Below, piece after piece: positions 17,483-27,130 of a DNA stretch of 64,000 bases. The notes beneath the pieces were generated by a model, which searched no databases, was not told where the DNA came from, and was given only the letters and a program-made list of their open reading frames with translations. A program made the position numbers and the translations under genes. The number at the start of each line of letters is the position of its first letter. Within the stretch, counting starts at the first letter, position 1. Origin of the DNA: Actinoplanes philippinensis (lineage in GTDB: Bacteria > Actinomycetota > Actinomycetes > Mycobacteriales > Micromonosporaceae); contig NZ_FONV01000003.1 in NCBI RefSeq assembly GCF_900113015.1, positions 372,001-436,000 on the forward strand, read 5' to 3'.

Positions 17483-17501
17483 GATGGTTAGGCTAACCTA
17501 A
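17483..17501. promoter_or_regulatory. DtxR/IdeR-type iron box
   Basis: GATGGTTAGGCTAACCTAA matches the 19-bp consensus TTAGGTTAGGCTAACCTAA at 16 positions, with the central GGTTAGGCTAACC (17486-17498) forming a perfect interrupted palindrome. It lies between the divergent binding-protein and permease genes and could control both: iron-replete repression, induction under iron limitation. Confidence 0.9.
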
Positions 17502-17598
17502 CGAACCGATCGCGCGTCAACAGGATCCACGACACCGGGACGGGAGAGTCGCACTGTCCACCATCGACACCCTTGCTGATCAGGGGGTACGCGAGACC

Positions 17599-18594
17599 GT
17601 GCCGCCACGGGCGGGACGGCGGTCGTCCGTACGCCTGCTCGGCCTGGTCCTCGCCCTCGGCGTCCTCGTCGCGGTCGTCGTGCTGAGCATCGGGTTCGGC
17701 GCGCGGTTCCTCTCCCCCGGCGAGGTCTGGGCCGGGCTGTGGGACCCGGCGTCGCCCTCCTACCGGATCGTCCACGACATGCGGCTCCCGCGGACGCTGC
17801 TGGGCCTGATGGTCGGCATGGCGCTCGGCCTGGCCGGCGCGATCATGCAGGCGCTGACCCGCAACCCGCTGGCCGACCCGGGCCTGCTCGGCATCAACGC
17901 GGGTGCCTCCGCCGCGGTCGCCACGGCCGCCGTCTTCTTCGGCGTCGGGACCTTCTTCGGGTACGTGTGGTTCGCCCTCGCGGGCGCGGCGATCGTCACC
18001 GCGATGGTGTACGCGGTCGGCGGCGGGCGCTCGGCCACCCCGGCCCGGCTCGCGCTGGCCGGGGCCGCCCTGAACGCCACACTGCTCTCCTATGTGTCCG
18101 CGGTGCTGCTCGCCGACACGCAGGCCATCGACCGGATGAAGTTCTGGACGGCGGGCTCGCTGGCCAGCGCCGACTTCGCCACCGTCGAGCGGCTGCTGCC
18201 GTTCTTCGCCGCCGGCCTGCTCACCGGGCTGCTGGTGGCCCGGCCGCTGAACGCGCTGTCGCTCGGCGACGACGCGGCCCGCGCGCTCGGCGCCCGCCCG
18301 GCGGTGATCCGGGCCGCGGTCATCGTGGCGGTCACCCTGCTCTGCGGCAGCGCCACCGCGGCGTGCGGGCCGATCGTGTTCGTCGGGCTGCTCATCCCGC
18401 ACATGGTCCGCCCGTTCACCGGGCCTGATCTGCGCTGGCTGCTGCCGTACACGGCGATCCTCGCGCCGGTGCTGCTGCTCGGCGCCGACGTGCTCGGCCG
18501 GATCCTGGGCAGCCCCGGCGAGCTGCAGGTCGGCACGGTCACCGCGGTGCTCGGCGGTCCCCTGTTCCTCTATCTCGTGCGAGCCGCCCGATGA
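17599..18594 (+). CDS. FecCD-family siderophore ABC permease
   Basis: 331 residues from GTG 17599, with about ten predicted membrane helices. Family blocks are MRLPRTLLGLMVGMALGLAGAIMQALTRNPLADPGLLGINAGAS and 'CGPIVFVGLLIPHMVRPFTGPD'. It pairs with the next gene to form the channel for ferric siderophores. An alternative start is CTG 17554, in frame, with GGGAGAG five bases upstream; GTG 17599 has no comparable ribosome binding site. The stop overlaps the next ATG (ATGA). Confidence 0.92.
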   Translation: MPPRAGRRSSVRLLGLVLALGVLVAVVVLSIGFGARFLSPGEVWAGLWDPASPSYRIVHDMRLPRTLLGLMVGMALGLAGAIMQALTRNPLADPGLLGINAGASAAVATAAVFFGVGTFFGYVWFALAGAAIVTAMVYAVGGGRSATPARLALAGAALNATLLSYVSAVLLADTQAIDRMKFWTAGSLASADFATVERLLPFFAAGLLTGLLVARPLNALSLGDDAARALGARPAVIRAAVIVAVTLLCGSATAACGPIVFVGLLIPHMVRPFTGPDLRWLLPYTAILAPVLLLGADVLGRILGSPGELQVGTVTAVLGGPLFLYLVRAAR

Positions 18595-19637
18595 CCACCG
18601 TCCTGGACAAGCCCGCGGCCCGGCCGCGGTCGATCGGCAGCCGCGTCGGCGTGCGGCCCCGGGCCGTCGTGGTCGGCGCCGCCGCCGCGCTCGGTGCGTT
18701 CGTGATCAGCGTGTTCAGCCTCGGCACCGGCGATTTCGAGATCGCCCCGGCCGACGTGGTGACCACCCTGTTCGGGGAGGGCAACCCGGCGCACGAGTTC
18801 ATCATCGGCGAGCTGCGGCTGCCCCGGCTGATCACCGCGCTGCTGGTCGGCGCGGCGCTGGCGGCCGGCGGCGCGGTCTTCCAGTCGCTGGTACGCAACC
18901 CGCTCGGCAGCCCCGACATGCTCGGCGTCACCAACGGCGCCAGCACCGCGGCGCTGACCGTGGTGATCCTCGGCGGCACCAGCACCCAGCTGTCGGTGGC
19001 CGCGGTCGCCGGCGGCCTGGTCGCCACCCTGCTGATCCAGCTGATCGCCGGGCGGGCGCTGCACGGGTTCCGGTTCATCCTGGTCGGCATCGGCCTCGCG
19101 GCGATCCTCACCGGCATCAGCGGATATCTGCTGACCCGCGGCGTCCAGATGGAGAACGCGCGGGCGCTGCTGTGGCTCACCGGCAGCCTCGACGGGCGCG
19201 ACTGGGGCCAGGCCGTGCCGATGATCGTCGTGCTCGGCGTCACCCTGCCGTTCCTGCTGCTGGCCTGCGGCCCGGGCCTGCGGATGCTGGAGATGGGCGA
19301 CGACGCGGCGTCCGCGCTGGGGGTGCCGGTGCCGCTGCTGCGCAACGCGTCGCTGCTGGCGGCCGCGCTGCTGGTGTCGTTCGCCGCGGCCAGCGCCGGC
19401 CCGGTCAACTTCGTCGCGCTGATCGCCCCGCACCTGGCGAAACGCCTGACCCGAGCACCCGGCCCCAACCTGCTGCCGTCGATCTTCGTCGGCGCGCTGC
19501 TGCTGACCGGCGCCGACTTCATCGCCCAGCACCTGCTGGAGGACCGGGCACTGCCGGTCGGCGTGGTCACCGGCCTGGTCGGCGGCGCCTACCTGGTCTG
19601 GCTGCTGACCACCGAACGCCGCGCGGGACGGATCTGA
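18591..19637 (+). CDS. FecCD-family siderophore ABC permease, second subunit
   Basis: 348 residues, about ten predicted membrane helices. Family blocks are LRLPRLITALLVGAALAAGGAVFQSLVRNPLGSPDMLGVTNGAS and 'AGPVNFVALIAPHLAKRL'. The ATG overlaps the previous stop by 4 bp. It is the partner subunit of the preceding permease in the siderophore importer. Confidence 0.93.
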   Translation: MTTVLDKPAARPRSIGSRVGVRPRAVVVGAAAALGAFVISVFSLGTGDFEIAPADVVTTLFGEGNPAHEFIIGELRLPRLITALLVGAALAAGGAVFQSLVRNPLGSPDMLGVTNGASTAALTVVILGGTSTQLSVAAVAGGLVATLLIQLIAGRALHGFRFILVGIGLAAILTGISGYLLTRGVQMENARALLWLTGSLDGRDWGQAVPMIVVLGVTLPFLLLACGPGLRMLEMGDDAASALGVPVPLLRNASLLAAALLVSFAAASAGPVNFVALIAPHLAKRLTRAPGPNLLPSIFVGALLLTGADFIAQHLLEDRALPVGVVTGLVGGAYLVWLLTTERRAGRI

Positions 19638-19681
19638 TGGCCGTTTCCCGGGTTCCCATCGACACCGCACGAGGAGACACG

Positions 19682-20494
19682 ATGACGGGTCACACGCCCC
19701 GGCTCAGCGGCGCCGGGCTGACGCTCGCCTACGACAAGCGGGTCATCGCCGAGGATCTCAGCGTCGAGATCCCGGTCGGCTCGTTCACCGTCATCATCGG
19801 GCCGAACGCGTGCGGCAAGTCGACACTGCTGCGGGCGCTGTCCCGGCTGCTCAAGCCGGCCGCCGGGACGGTGCTGCTGGACGGCAGGGACGTGCACTCG
19901 CAGCCGACCCGTACGGTGGCCAGGACGCTCGGCCTGCTGCCGCAGTCGTCGACCGCCCCGGACGGCATCACCGTGGCCGAGCTGGTGGCCCGCGGCCGCT
20001 ACCCGCACCAGAGCATCCTGCGCCGCTGGTCGGCCGAGGACGAGCAGGTCGTGCAGGAGTCGATGCTGTCGACCGGGGTGGCCGACCTGGCCGACCGGCA
20101 GGTCGACGAGCTCTCCGGCGGCCAGCGCCAGCGGGTGTGGCTGGCCATGGCGCTCGCCCAGCAGACGCCGCTGCTGCTGCTCGACGAGCCGACCACCTAT
20201 CTGGACATCGCGCACCAGATCGAGGTGCTCGACCTCTGCGCCGAGCTGCACGAGCGGCAGGGCCGTACCCTCGTCGCGGTCCTGCACGACCTCAACCACG
20301 CGGCCCGTTACGCCACCCACCTGATCGCCATGCGGGCCGGCCGGGTGGCCCGGTCGGGACAGCCCTCCGATGTGCTCACCGCCGAGCTGGTGGAGGAGGT
20401 CTTCGGGCTGCCGTGCCGGGTGATCGACGACCCGGAGACCGGCACGCCGCTGGTGATTCCCGCCGCACGCCGCTCAACCAGCGCATCGGTCTGA
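19682..20494 (+). CDS. siderophore ABC transporter ATP-binding protein (FecE/FepC-like)
   Basis: 270 residues from ATG 19682, chosen because GAGGAGA lies four bases upstream; an in-frame ATG at 19637 overlaps the permease stop and would add 15 residues. Walker A IIGPNACGKSTLLR carries an alanine in place of the usual glycine, as is common in FepC. Signature LSGGQRQRVWLAMAL, Walker B LLLLDEPTTYLD, switch histidine VLHDLNHA. It energises ferric-siderophore uptake and should be co-repressed by iron through the upstream box. Confidence 0.94.
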   Translation: MTGHTPRLSGAGLTLAYDKRVIAEDLSVEIPVGSFTVIIGPNACGKSTLLRALSRLLKPAAGTVLLDGRDVHSQPTRTVARTLGLLPQSSTAPDGITVAELVARGRYPHQSILRRWSAEDEQVVQESMLSTGVADLADRQVDELSGGQRQRVWLAMALAQQTPLLLLDEPTTYLDIAHQIEVLDLCAELHERQGRTLVAVLHDLNHAARYATHLIAMRAGRVARSGQPSDVLTAELVEEVFGLPCRVIDDPETGTPLVIPAARRSTSASV

Positions 20495-20539
20495 CGATAG
20501 GGGAGGTCGACACCCCTCATCGTTCCTGGAGCTGCACCG

Positions 20540-22117
20540 ATGCCGTCGCCTCTCGCCCGCTGGTTCAGCAACCGGCGGGTCCGTACCAAGATCCTCACGT
20601 CGGTCCTGGTGATCGCCGTGGTCATGACGATCGCCTGCGGCCTGGCCGTGTGGCGGATGGCCGGCATGAACGACCGCATGGACACCCTGCGCAACGTCAA
20701 CGTGCTCAGCCTGACGATCCTCGGCGAGATCCAGGGCGCCCAGTCGGCGATCAACCACTACTCCACCGCCCTGGTCGCGGCCGACACCCCGCCGGCCGAG
20801 CGGGCCGCCGCCGCCCAGGGACAGGCCGCCGCCATCGAGCAGCTCACCCAGAACCTCGCCGCCTACGTGAAGCAGCCCAAGAGCGCCGCCGCCACCCGGG
20901 CCCTCAAGGACTTCACCGCCGGCTGGGACGACTTCAACACCGCCCTCGAGGCGGCCCGCGCCGGCAGGGACCCCGGCATCGACTTCAACGCCGTCATCCT
21001 GGGCATGGCCAAGAGCATGGACACCCTGGTCGACGAGGAGAGCCGCAGCGCCGCGGCCGCGTCGGCGGCCGCCGACGACGCCTACGCGACCGCCCGGCAT
21101 GAGGTGCTGATCACGCTCGGCGTCGCACTGACGCTCGGCATCGGCTTCGCGCTGATGGTCGGCGGCACCATCACCCGCCGGCTGCAGCCGGTAGCCGACG
21201 CCATGGAGGCGGTGGCCACCGGCGACCTCACCCGGACCGTGCCCGCCGACGGCCGCGACGAGATCGGCGCGATGGCCCGCTCGGTGAACAAGGCCACCGG
21301 CTCGGTCCGCGAGACGGTGTCGGCGCTGGCCGAGAGTGCGCAGCTGCTGGCGCAGAACTCGCGGGAGCTGTCCCGGGTCAACGACCAGACGGTCGGCAGC
21401 TCGCAGGCCGTGTCGGCGCGCGCCGGGTCGGCGAACAGCTCGGCCGGCGAGGTCTCGGTCAACCTGCAGACCGTGGCGACCGGCGCCGACGAGATGGCGC
21501 ACGCCATCCAGGAGATCTCGCAGAGCGCGGTGGCCAGCGCGAGCGTGACGGCGCAGGCGGTGTCCGTGGTGGCCGAGACCACCGCGACGGTCAGCAAGCT
21601 GGGCGCCAGCTCCCAGGAGATCGGCGCGGTGGTGAAGACGATCACCGCGATCGCCGAGCAGACCAACCTGCTGGCACTGAACGCGACCATCGAGGCGGCC
21701 CGGGCCGGCGAGTCGGGCAAGGGCTTCGCGGTGGTGGCGAGCGAGGTCAAGGACCTGGCCCAGGAGACCGCGAAGGCGACCGAGGACATCTCCCAGCGGG
21801 TGCAGGCGATCCAGGCCGACACCGAGAACGCGGTCGCCGCGATCACCCGGATCGGCGAGGTGATCGAGAAGATCAACGAGTTCCAGACCACCATCGCGTC
21901 GGCGGTCGAGGAGCAGACCGCCACCACCGCGGCGATGAGCCGCACCGTGGCCACGGCCGCCGGCGGCGCCGCCACCATCGCCGCCGACATCGGCCACGTC
22001 TCCGCCGCCGCCGAGCAGTCGCGGTCGGCCGTCGCCGCCGGGCAGCAGGCCGCCACCGAGCTGGCGTCGCTCGCCGACGACCTGCACCACCTGGTCGGCC
22101 GTTTCTCCTACCGCTGA
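20540..22117 (+). CDS. methyl-accepting chemotaxis protein
   Basis: 525 residues. TM1 at about 18-38, a four-helix-bundle sensor (4HB_MCP-like) at about 40-185, TM2 at about 190-212, HAMP to about 265, then the signalling domain with the hairpin tip [42 protein letters not shown]. The hairpin tip, which docks CheA/CheW, is intact. The small extracellular domain offers no clear ligand. Its presence implies a flagellated stage such as zoospores. It is transcribed alone: upstream is the siderophore ATPase (45 bp), downstream a convergent gene. Confidence 0.94.
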   Translation: MPSPLARWFSNRRVRTKILTSVLVIAVVMTIACGLAVWRMAGMNDRMDTLRNVNVLSLTILGEIQGAQSAINHYSTALVAADTPPAERAAAAQGQAAAIEQLTQNLAAYVKQPKSAAATRALKDFTAGWDDFNTALEAARAGRDPGIDFNAVILGMAKSMDTLVDEESRSAAAASAAADDAYATARHEVLITLGVALTLGIGFALMVGGTITRRLQPVADAMEAVATGDLTRTVPADGRDEIGAMARSVNKATGSVRETVSALAESAQLLAQNSRELSRVNDQTVGSSQAVSARAGSANSSAGEVSVNLQTVATGADEMAHAIQEISQSAVASASVTAQAVSVVAETTATVSKLGASSQEIGAVVKTITAIAEQTNLLALNATIEAARAGESGKGFAVVASEVKDLAQETAKATEDISQRVQAIQADTENAVAAITRIGEVIEKINEFQTTIASAVEEQTATTAAMSRTVATAAGGAATIAADIGHVSAAAEQSRSAVAAGQQAATELASLADDLHHLVGRFSYR

Positions 22118-22137
22118 CCTCCGGCCCACGACCCGTC

Positions 22138-22185
22138 CGGTCGTGCGGGCGGTCCGCGGCACGCCGCAGGCAGCCCGCACGACCG
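22138..22185. terminator. bidirectional hairpin terminator
   Basis: 13-bp perfect arms CGGTCGTGCGGGC (22138-22150) and 22173-22185 enclose a GC-rich 22-base loop that can itself fold. It lies between the convergent chemoreceptor and lhgO genes. Confidence 0.68.
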
Positions 22186-22189
22186 GGCG

Positions 22190-23383
22190 TCAGCCGAAGA
22201 CCTCGGCCACCACGTGCTCGGCGATCGCCAGCGACGAGGTCGCCGCGGGTGAGGGCGCGTTGCGGACGGCGGTGACCGGGCCCAGGCGGTGGATCCGGAA
22301 GTCGTCGACGAGGCTGCCGTCGCGGTCCAGCGCCTGGGCGCGCACCCCGGCGCCGGCCCGGACCACGTCGGCCGCGCCGATCTCCGGGACGTAGCGCATC
22401 GCCTCGGCCATGTAGCGGGTCTTCGACAGCGAGCCGCGGACCTCCTTGATCCCGGTCCGCCAGTGCTTGCGGGCCATGTGCCAGGTGCCGGGCCAGGCCG
22501 CGATGCCGGCCAGGTCGGGGATCGAGACCCGGGTACGGGTGTAGCCCTCGCGGGCGGTGGCGAGCACCGCGTTCGGGCCGACCTCGACGATCCCGGTGAC
22601 CCGGCGGGTGAAGTGCACGCCCAGGAACGGGTAGCGCGGGTCCGGAACGGGGTAGATCATGCCGCGGACCAGGCCGGCCTTCTCATCGCTGACCCGCATG
22701 TACTCGCCGCGGAACGGGATGATCCGCGGCTCGGCGGCGTCACCGGCCAGCCCGGCCACCGTGTCCGAGTGGATGCCGGCGCAGACGATCACCTGGTCGA
22801 CGGTGACGCTCCGCTCGCCCGACTCGATCCGGATCGACCCGACGTTCTTCCTGATGCCGGTCACCGGGAAACCGAGTCGGACCTCCCCGCCGGAGGAGCG
22901 GATGTCCTCGGCGAACGCTTTCGCGACGCCCGGGAAGTCGGTGATCGCCGTCTCCGGCGAGTGGAGCGCGGCGAGGCCGGCGGCATGTGGTTCGATCTCG
23001 CGGATCCCGCTCGGATCGACCCTTCGCAGGCCGGGCACGCCGTTCTCGCGCGCCCTCTTCTCCAGGTCGTCCAGGCGTCCCAGCTCGTCCTCCCGGACCG
23101 CGACGACGAGTTTCCCGCACTCGTCGTACGCGATGTCGCGTTCCGCGCAGTACTCGCGCAGCAGCAGCCGCCCGCGGGTGCAGAGCTCAGCTTTCAGGCT
23201 CCCCGGCGGGTAGTAGATGCCGGCGTGCACGACCCCGGAGTTGTGGCCGGTCTGGTGCTGCCCGACCTCGGATTCCTTCTCGACGACCACGACCCGGGTG
23301 CCCGGCCGGCGCAGGCTGATCTCCCGCCCGATGGCCAGGCCGACGATGCCGGCTCCGATGATCCCGATGATCTCGTCCGCCAC
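22190..23383 (-). CDS. lhgO: L-2-hydroxyglutarate oxidase
   Basis: 397 residues, FAD-dependent DAO-superfamily enzyme. The dinucleotide-binding motif IIGIIGAGIVGLAIGREISLRRPG is at the N-terminus, and the family-specific block VGQHQTGHNSGVVHAGIYYPPGSLKAELCTRG follows at about 37-70. The C-terminus ends with the conserved GA-R-AQALD and 'NAPSPAATSSLAIAEHV' patterns of LhgO. It oxidises L-2-hydroxyglutarate to 2-oxoglutarate. The start is GTG 23383, with AGAGG upstream. It follows the PrpF-like gene on the same strand after 106 bp and may share its promoter. Confidence 0.93.
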   Translation of the reverse strand: MADEIIGIIGAGIVGLAIGREISLRRPGTRVVVVEKESEVGQHQTGHNSGVVHAGIYYPPGSLKAELCTRGRLLLREYCAERDIAYDECGKLVVAVREDELGRLDDLEKRARENGVPGLRRVDPSGIREIEPHAAGLAALHSPETAITDFPGVAKAFAEDIRSSGGEVRLGFPVTGIRKNVGSIRIESGERSVTVDQVIVCAGIHSDTVAGLAGDAAEPRIIPFRGEYMRVSDEKAGLVRGMIYPVPDPRYPFLGVHFTRRVTGIVEVGPNAVLATAREGYTRTRVSIPDLAGIAAWPGTWHMARKHWRTGIKEVRGSLSKTRYMAEAMRYVPEIGAADVVRAGAGVRAQALDRDGSLVDDFRIHRLGPVTAVRNAPSPAATSSLAIAEHVVAEVFG

Positions 23384-23489
23384 AGGTGTTGCCTCTCTGG
23401 TCCGGCCATCCCGGCCTGTCCCGGAGCCGATGGCGCAGTGTCCCACCACCGTAGGCAACCGCGTCGCCACCCGACCGGGCGGCACCGTC

Positions 23490-24452
23490 TCAGCGGGCGA
23501 AGACCCGGCCGTCGAGGACCAGGCGGGCGGTGCTGACCGCGGCCGGGCCGGGCACCACGTCGAGGAAGCCGGTGGGGTGCTCCAGGCGCAGCACGTCCGG
23601 CGGCACCACGGCCCGGTCGGCGGGCCGCAGCAGCCGGGCGGCCACACTGCCCGGCAGGGTCGCGGCCGCGCCGACACCGATCGCGGCGCGGAAACCGATC
23701 GCGGCGTGCACCCGGTGCGGCCGGAACGTCCGGGTGGCCAGGCTGCCGCCGCCGGCCGGCGGGGCCAGCAGGCACATCCCCGGCACGGCGCCGGTCAGGT
23801 CGGTGGCCAGCCGGCGCAGGCGGTCGACCCGGTGGCGCAGGCGCTCGTCGTACTCCAGCCGGGCCGGGGTCTCGTGCCCGGTGACGCCGAACGCGGCCGC
23901 CTCGGCGAGCACGATCGGGACGCCGTCGCCGACCACGGTCACCGGCACGCCGTCGAGGTCGTCGGCGACCCGTCCGGTGGGCAGCGTCGCGGCGTCGCCG
24001 AACTCGATCAGCACCCGGGCCGCGGTGCCCGGCACACCGCTGACCGCGGTGTCCCCGGTGTAGGCGGGCCGGCCGCCCGGGGTGGTGACGTGCACGCTCG
24101 CGCGGGCGCCGGTGGCGGGCATGCGGACCCGTACCGCTGTGGTGTCGCCGGTGACCGGGACCAGGCCGCGCTCGACAGCGAACGGGCCGACGCCGGCCAG
24201 CAGGTCGCCGCACGGCCGTGGCTCGGTCACCGTCTCGCCCGTCACGAGCAGGAACCGGTAGTCGACGTCGGCCGTGCCGTCGGCGCACGGGCCGACCACG
24301 GCGATCCGGGCGGCCGGAGGGCCCGGCCAGTCGGCCAGCCGGGACAGCAGCCGGTCCCGTTCGGCCGGGTCGGCGGGCAGGTCACCGGCCAAGAAATACG
24401 CGCCCCTGGACCGGCCGCCACGCAGCACCTGCACCGGGATTCCCTGCGCCAT
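23490..24452 (-). CDS. PrpF-family (DAP-epimerase fold) isomerase/tautomerase
   Basis: 320 residues. The start MAQGIPVQVLRGGRSRGAYFLAGDLPADPAERDRLL is the PrpF opening (family: '...MRGGTSKGxFFxxxDLP'); here the usual Thr/Ser is RSRG. Related enzymes include aconitate isomerase PrpF of the 2-methylcitrate route and 4-oxalomesaconate tautomerase. The usual catalytic Cys/Lys positions are not obviously conserved: the active-site region reads EPRPCGDLLAGVGPFAVE, with Cys present. Length is shorter than PrpF (about 390). GGGAGGTGTC precedes the ATG. Two palindromes upstream suggest GntR-type control. Confidence 0.8.
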   Translation of the reverse strand: MAQGIPVQVLRGGRSRGAYFLAGDLPADPAERDRLLSRLADWPGPPAARIAVVGPCADGTADVDYRFLLVTGETVTEPRPCGDLLAGVGPFAVERGLVPVTGDTTAVRVRMPATGARASVHVTTPGGRPAYTGDTAVSGVPGTAARVLIEFGDAATLPTGRVADDLDGVPVTVVGDGVPIVLAEAAAFGVTGHETPARLEYDERLRHRVDRLRRLATDLTGAVPGMCLLAPPAGGGSLATRTFRPHRVHAAIGFRAAIGVGAAATLPGSVAARLLRPADRAVVPPDVLRLEHPTGFLDVVPGPAAVSTARLVLDGRVFAR

Positions 24453-24467
24453 GACACCTCCCGCGCT

Positions 24468-24477
24468 TTGTCGACAA
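24468..24477. promoter_or_regulatory. TTGTCGACAA operator-like palindrome upstream of the PrpF-like gene
   Basis: Perfect 10-bp palindrome 15 bp upstream of the PrpF-like ATG. TTGTNNACAA is the common core of GntR/FadR-subfamily operators. A second related site lies about 75 bp further upstream. Confidence 0.55.
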
Positions 24478-24542
24478 TAATGTAGCTGCTCGACCTCGCA
24501 GCCGAACTGTGCAAACCATAGGCTCACCAGCACGTGCGAGCA

Positions 24543-24554
24543 ATTGTTGACAAT
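24543..24554. promoter_or_regulatory. second GntR-like half-palindromic site
   Basis: ATTGTTGACAAT has 5-bp arms ATTGT/ACAAT and matches the 24468 site at nine of the ten core positions. Its spacing of about 75 bp, roughly seven helical turns, would allow looping between the two sites. Confidence 0.5.
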
Positions 24555-24637
24555 CCTGAGAGTTGCCTCAGGGCGGAAGGTTCCGATGCCGGCCGAACCC
24601 GACACCCTCGGCGAGGCGAGCACCCGCCGGCGACCGG

Positions 24638-26011
24638 CTACCTCGGCGCCTGAGCACCCGGCAGACGGACCGTCACGACCGTCCCGCACGGGTGGTTGGG
24701 CCCCGCGGTGACACCGCCGCCGTGCTGGGTGGCGGTCTGCGCGACGATCGCCAGGCCCAGGCCGGAGCCGGGCATCGAGCGGGCGGCCGTCGCCCGGTAG
24801 AAGCGGTCGAAGACGTGCGGCAGATCCTCGTCGGCGATCCCCGGGCCGTTGTCGGCGACGGTCAGCACCCCGGCGGACAGGCGGGTGGTGACGGTGCCGC
24901 CGGGCGGGCTCCACTTGGCCGCGTTGTCCAGCACGTTCACCACCATCCGCTCCAGCTCGCCGGGACGGCCCAGCACGGTCACCGGCGTCAGGTCGGTGTC
25001 GAAGGTCAGCCCGGGAGCCCGGATCCGCACCCGGTTGATCGCCGCCGTCACCACCTCCGCATACTCCACCTGCTCGATCGTCTCCCGGCTGCCCTCCTCG
25101 CGGGACAGCTCGACCAGCTCGGTGGTGAGCGTGGCCAGCTCCCGCACCTGCGCGTCCAGATCGTCGAGGAGCTTGACCCGCTCCTCGGGCGGCAGACGGT
25201 ACGCCAGATCGGGCTGACGCTCCACCGCGATCAGCAGCTCCACATTGGTCCGGATGCTGGTCAGCGGGGTCCGCAGCTCGTGACCGGCATCCTCGACCAG
25301 GGCACGCTGCGCCTGCCGGGCGGCGTGGATGGCGGTGAGCATCGCGTTCACCGAGCGGCCCAGCCGGGCGATCTCGTCGTTGCCGGACACCTCGATCGGC
25401 CGGGTCAGGTCCATCGACACGGCCACGTCCTCGACCGCGTCGGTGAGACGGTCGACCGGGGCCAGGCCGGCGCGGGCCACGGTCCGCCCGAGCACCGCCG
25501 CCCCGGCGATCCCGGCCGCGCAGCCGACCGCCAGCAGCACCGCGAACACCGTCAGCACCCGCTCGTCCGGGCTCGGGTCGAGGCCGACCTGGACCGCTCC
25601 GCCGCCCTCGATCGGGACGGTGAGCATCAGATACTCCCCCGGCCCGATGGTGACCTGCTCCCGGGTCTCCGGCAGGCCGGCGGTGGCGATGGCGACCGCG
25701 GTCGCGGTGACCGGCAGCCGGACCGCGCTCCCGCCGACCACCACCCCGGACCGGTCGAGGACCTGCCAGCAGGGGCCGATCTCCTTGTCGCCCGGGTCCG
25801 GCCGGGCGCCCTGCGCCTCCAGCCACTGCCAGGGATTCTCGGCGATGGTACGGGCGTCGGCGAGCAGCTCCGCGGAGATCTTGTTCTGCTGGACGGCCCG
25901 CACGCTCACCCACGCGCCCGCCGACACGAGCAGCACGGCGGTCGCCACCGCGCCGGTGACCAGCAGCGACAGCCGGTCGTGCAGGGGACGGGACCGCAAC
26001 CACGCTCTCAC
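24638..26011 (-). CDS. membrane sensor histidine kinase (HAMP-HisKA-HATPase)
   Basis: 457 residues from GTG 26011. TM1 at about 17-40, an extracytoplasmic sensor at about 41-150, TM2 at about 153-175, HAMP to about 228, HisKA with phospho-acceptor His244 in [11 protein letters not shown], then HATPase_c ([40 protein letters not shown]). Its start overlaps the stop of the response regulator by 4 bp, so the pair is co-translated. It is the last gene of the ferric-reductase-like operon and probably senses redox or a metal at the membrane; that is inference from context. Confidence 0.93.
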   Translation of the reverse strand: MRAWLRSRPLHDRLSLLVTGAVATAVLLVSAGAWVSVRAVQQNKISAELLADARTIAENPWQWLEAQGARPDPGDKEIGPCWQVLDRSGVVVGGSAVRLPVTATAVAIATAGLPETREQVTIGPGEYLMLTVPIEGGGAVQVGLDPSPDERVLTVFAVLLAVGCAAGIAGAAVLGRTVARAGLAPVDRLTDAVEDVAVSMDLTRPIEVSGNDEIARLGRSVNAMLTAIHAARQAQRALVEDAGHELRTPLTSIRTNVELLIAVERQPDLAYRLPPEERVKLLDDLDAQVRELATLTTELVELSREEGSRETIEQVEYAEVVTAAINRVRIRAPGLTFDTDLTPVTVLGRPGELERMVVNVLDNAAKWSPPGGTVTTRLSAGVLTVADNGPGIADEDLPHVFDRFYRATAARSMPGSGLGLAIVAQTATQHGGGVTAGPNHPCGTVVTVRLPGAQAPR

Positions 26012-26715
26012 CAGGGCTCCTCCCGCAGCACGAACCCGACACCGCGGACGGTGTGCAGCAGACGCGCCTCGCCCTCGGCCTCCAGCTTGCGCCGAAGATA
26101 GCCCAGATAGACGTGCAGACTGTTCGACCCCTCGCCGAAGTCGTAGCCCCAGACCTGCTCGAACAGCGCGGTCCGGGTCAGCACCTGCCGCGGGTGGCGC
26201 AGGAACGCCTCCAGGATGCCGAACTCGGTACGCGTCAGCTTCAGGGCACGCTCCCCGCGCCACACCTCACGGGTCGCCGGGTTCATCCGTACATCCGCGA
26301 AGGTCAGAAGCTCCTCGGCGGTCTCCTCGGCGGGCGCCGCGGAGAGGGCGGAGCGGCGCAGCAGCGCCCGGATCCGGGCCAGCAGCTCCTGCAGGGCGAA
26401 CGGTTTGACCAGGTAGTCGTCGGCGCCCGCGTCGAGACCGGCGACCCGGTCGCCGACGCTGTCCCGGGCGGTGAGCATCAGCACCGGCACCACCACACCA
26501 CCGGCCCGCAGCTGCCGGCACGTCTCCAGCCCGTCCATCCGCGGCATGCTCACGTCGAGGACCATCGCGTCCGGCTCGCCGGCCCGCACCACGTCCAGCG
26601 CGGCCAGGCCGTCGCCCGCGGTGTCCACCTGGTAGCCCTGGAACCGCAGCGTCCGGGCCAGCGAGTCGCGCACGGCCGCGTCGTCCTCCACCACCAGGAT
26701 CCGCATGGGGTTCAT
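26008..26715 (-). CDS. OmpR-family response regulator
   Basis: 235 residues. Receiver domain with acidic pocket EDD at 10-12, phospho-acceptor Asp54 in [12 protein letters not shown] and Lys in YLVKPF. The C-terminal winged helix (about 135-232) shows [33 protein letters not shown] and the recognition helix region [19 protein letters not shown] 26715 shares a TAATG with the FMN-binding gene; an internal ATG at 26706 is an alternative. Cognate to the overlapping kinase gene. Likely binds the CTAAG direct repeats upstream of the operon. Confidence 0.92.
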   Translation of the reverse strand: MNPMRILVVEDDAAVRDSLARTLRFQGYQVDTAGDGLAALDVVRAGEPDAMVLDVSMPRMDGLETCRQLRAGGVVVPVLMLTARDSVGDRVAGLDAGADDYLVKPFALQELLARIRALLRRSALSAAPAEETAEELLTFADVRMNPATREVWRGERALKLTRTEFGILEAFLRHPRQVLTRTALFEQVWGYDFGEGSNSLHVYLGYLRRKLEAEGEARLLHTVRGVGFVLREEPW

Positions 26716-27119
26716 TAAAGCCCGGCGGAATCGATCGCCGACTGCAGGGACTCCTTGTAGCCGCCGCTGGTGTAGGTGGCGCCGGAGACCGAGTCGATGT
26801 CCGCGCTCTGTGCCGCCAGGGTGGCCCGGACCAGCTCCGGGAGGGCCCGCGCGCTGATCTCGTCGTGTTTCCGGCTGCCGGTCGGGTGGACCGGCACGGC
26901 GACCGAGGTGATCTTCCCGTCGGCGACGGTGATCACCACCTGGACGTCGCCCTCCTGGGTCTGCGCGGTGTTCCCGGTGAAGGCCTGCCCCTCGCCGGCA
27001 GCGGTGGCGGGCGCCACGGCCGCGGTGTCGGTGATGGCGGTCCCGGTGCTGGTGCGGTAGCTGAACAGCAGCACCAGCGCGGCCACCGTGGAGAGCGTCC
27101 ACAGGCTGATACGTCGCAT
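26715..27119 (-). CDS. FMN-binding domain protein, membrane-anchored
   Basis: 134 residues. One N-terminal membrane helix (about 4-22) then an extracytoplasmic FMN_bind domain. The covalent flavinylation motif is seen as [12 protein letters not shown], with the acceptor Thr at about residue 115 in SGAT. In this family an ApbE flavin transferase attaches FMN through a phosphoester to that Thr. The neighbouring reductase would supply electrons across the membrane. A strong GGGGAGA ribosome binding site precedes the ATG. No ApbE gene is in the operon. Confidence 0.9.
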   Translation of the reverse strand: MRRISLWTLSTVAALVLLFSYRTSTGTAITDTAAVAPATAAGEGQAFTGNTAQTQEGDVQVVITVADGKITSVAVPVHPTGSRKHDEISARALPELVRATLAAQSADIDSVSGATYTSGGYKESLQSAIDSAGL

Positions 27120-27130
27120 CGGATCTCCCC

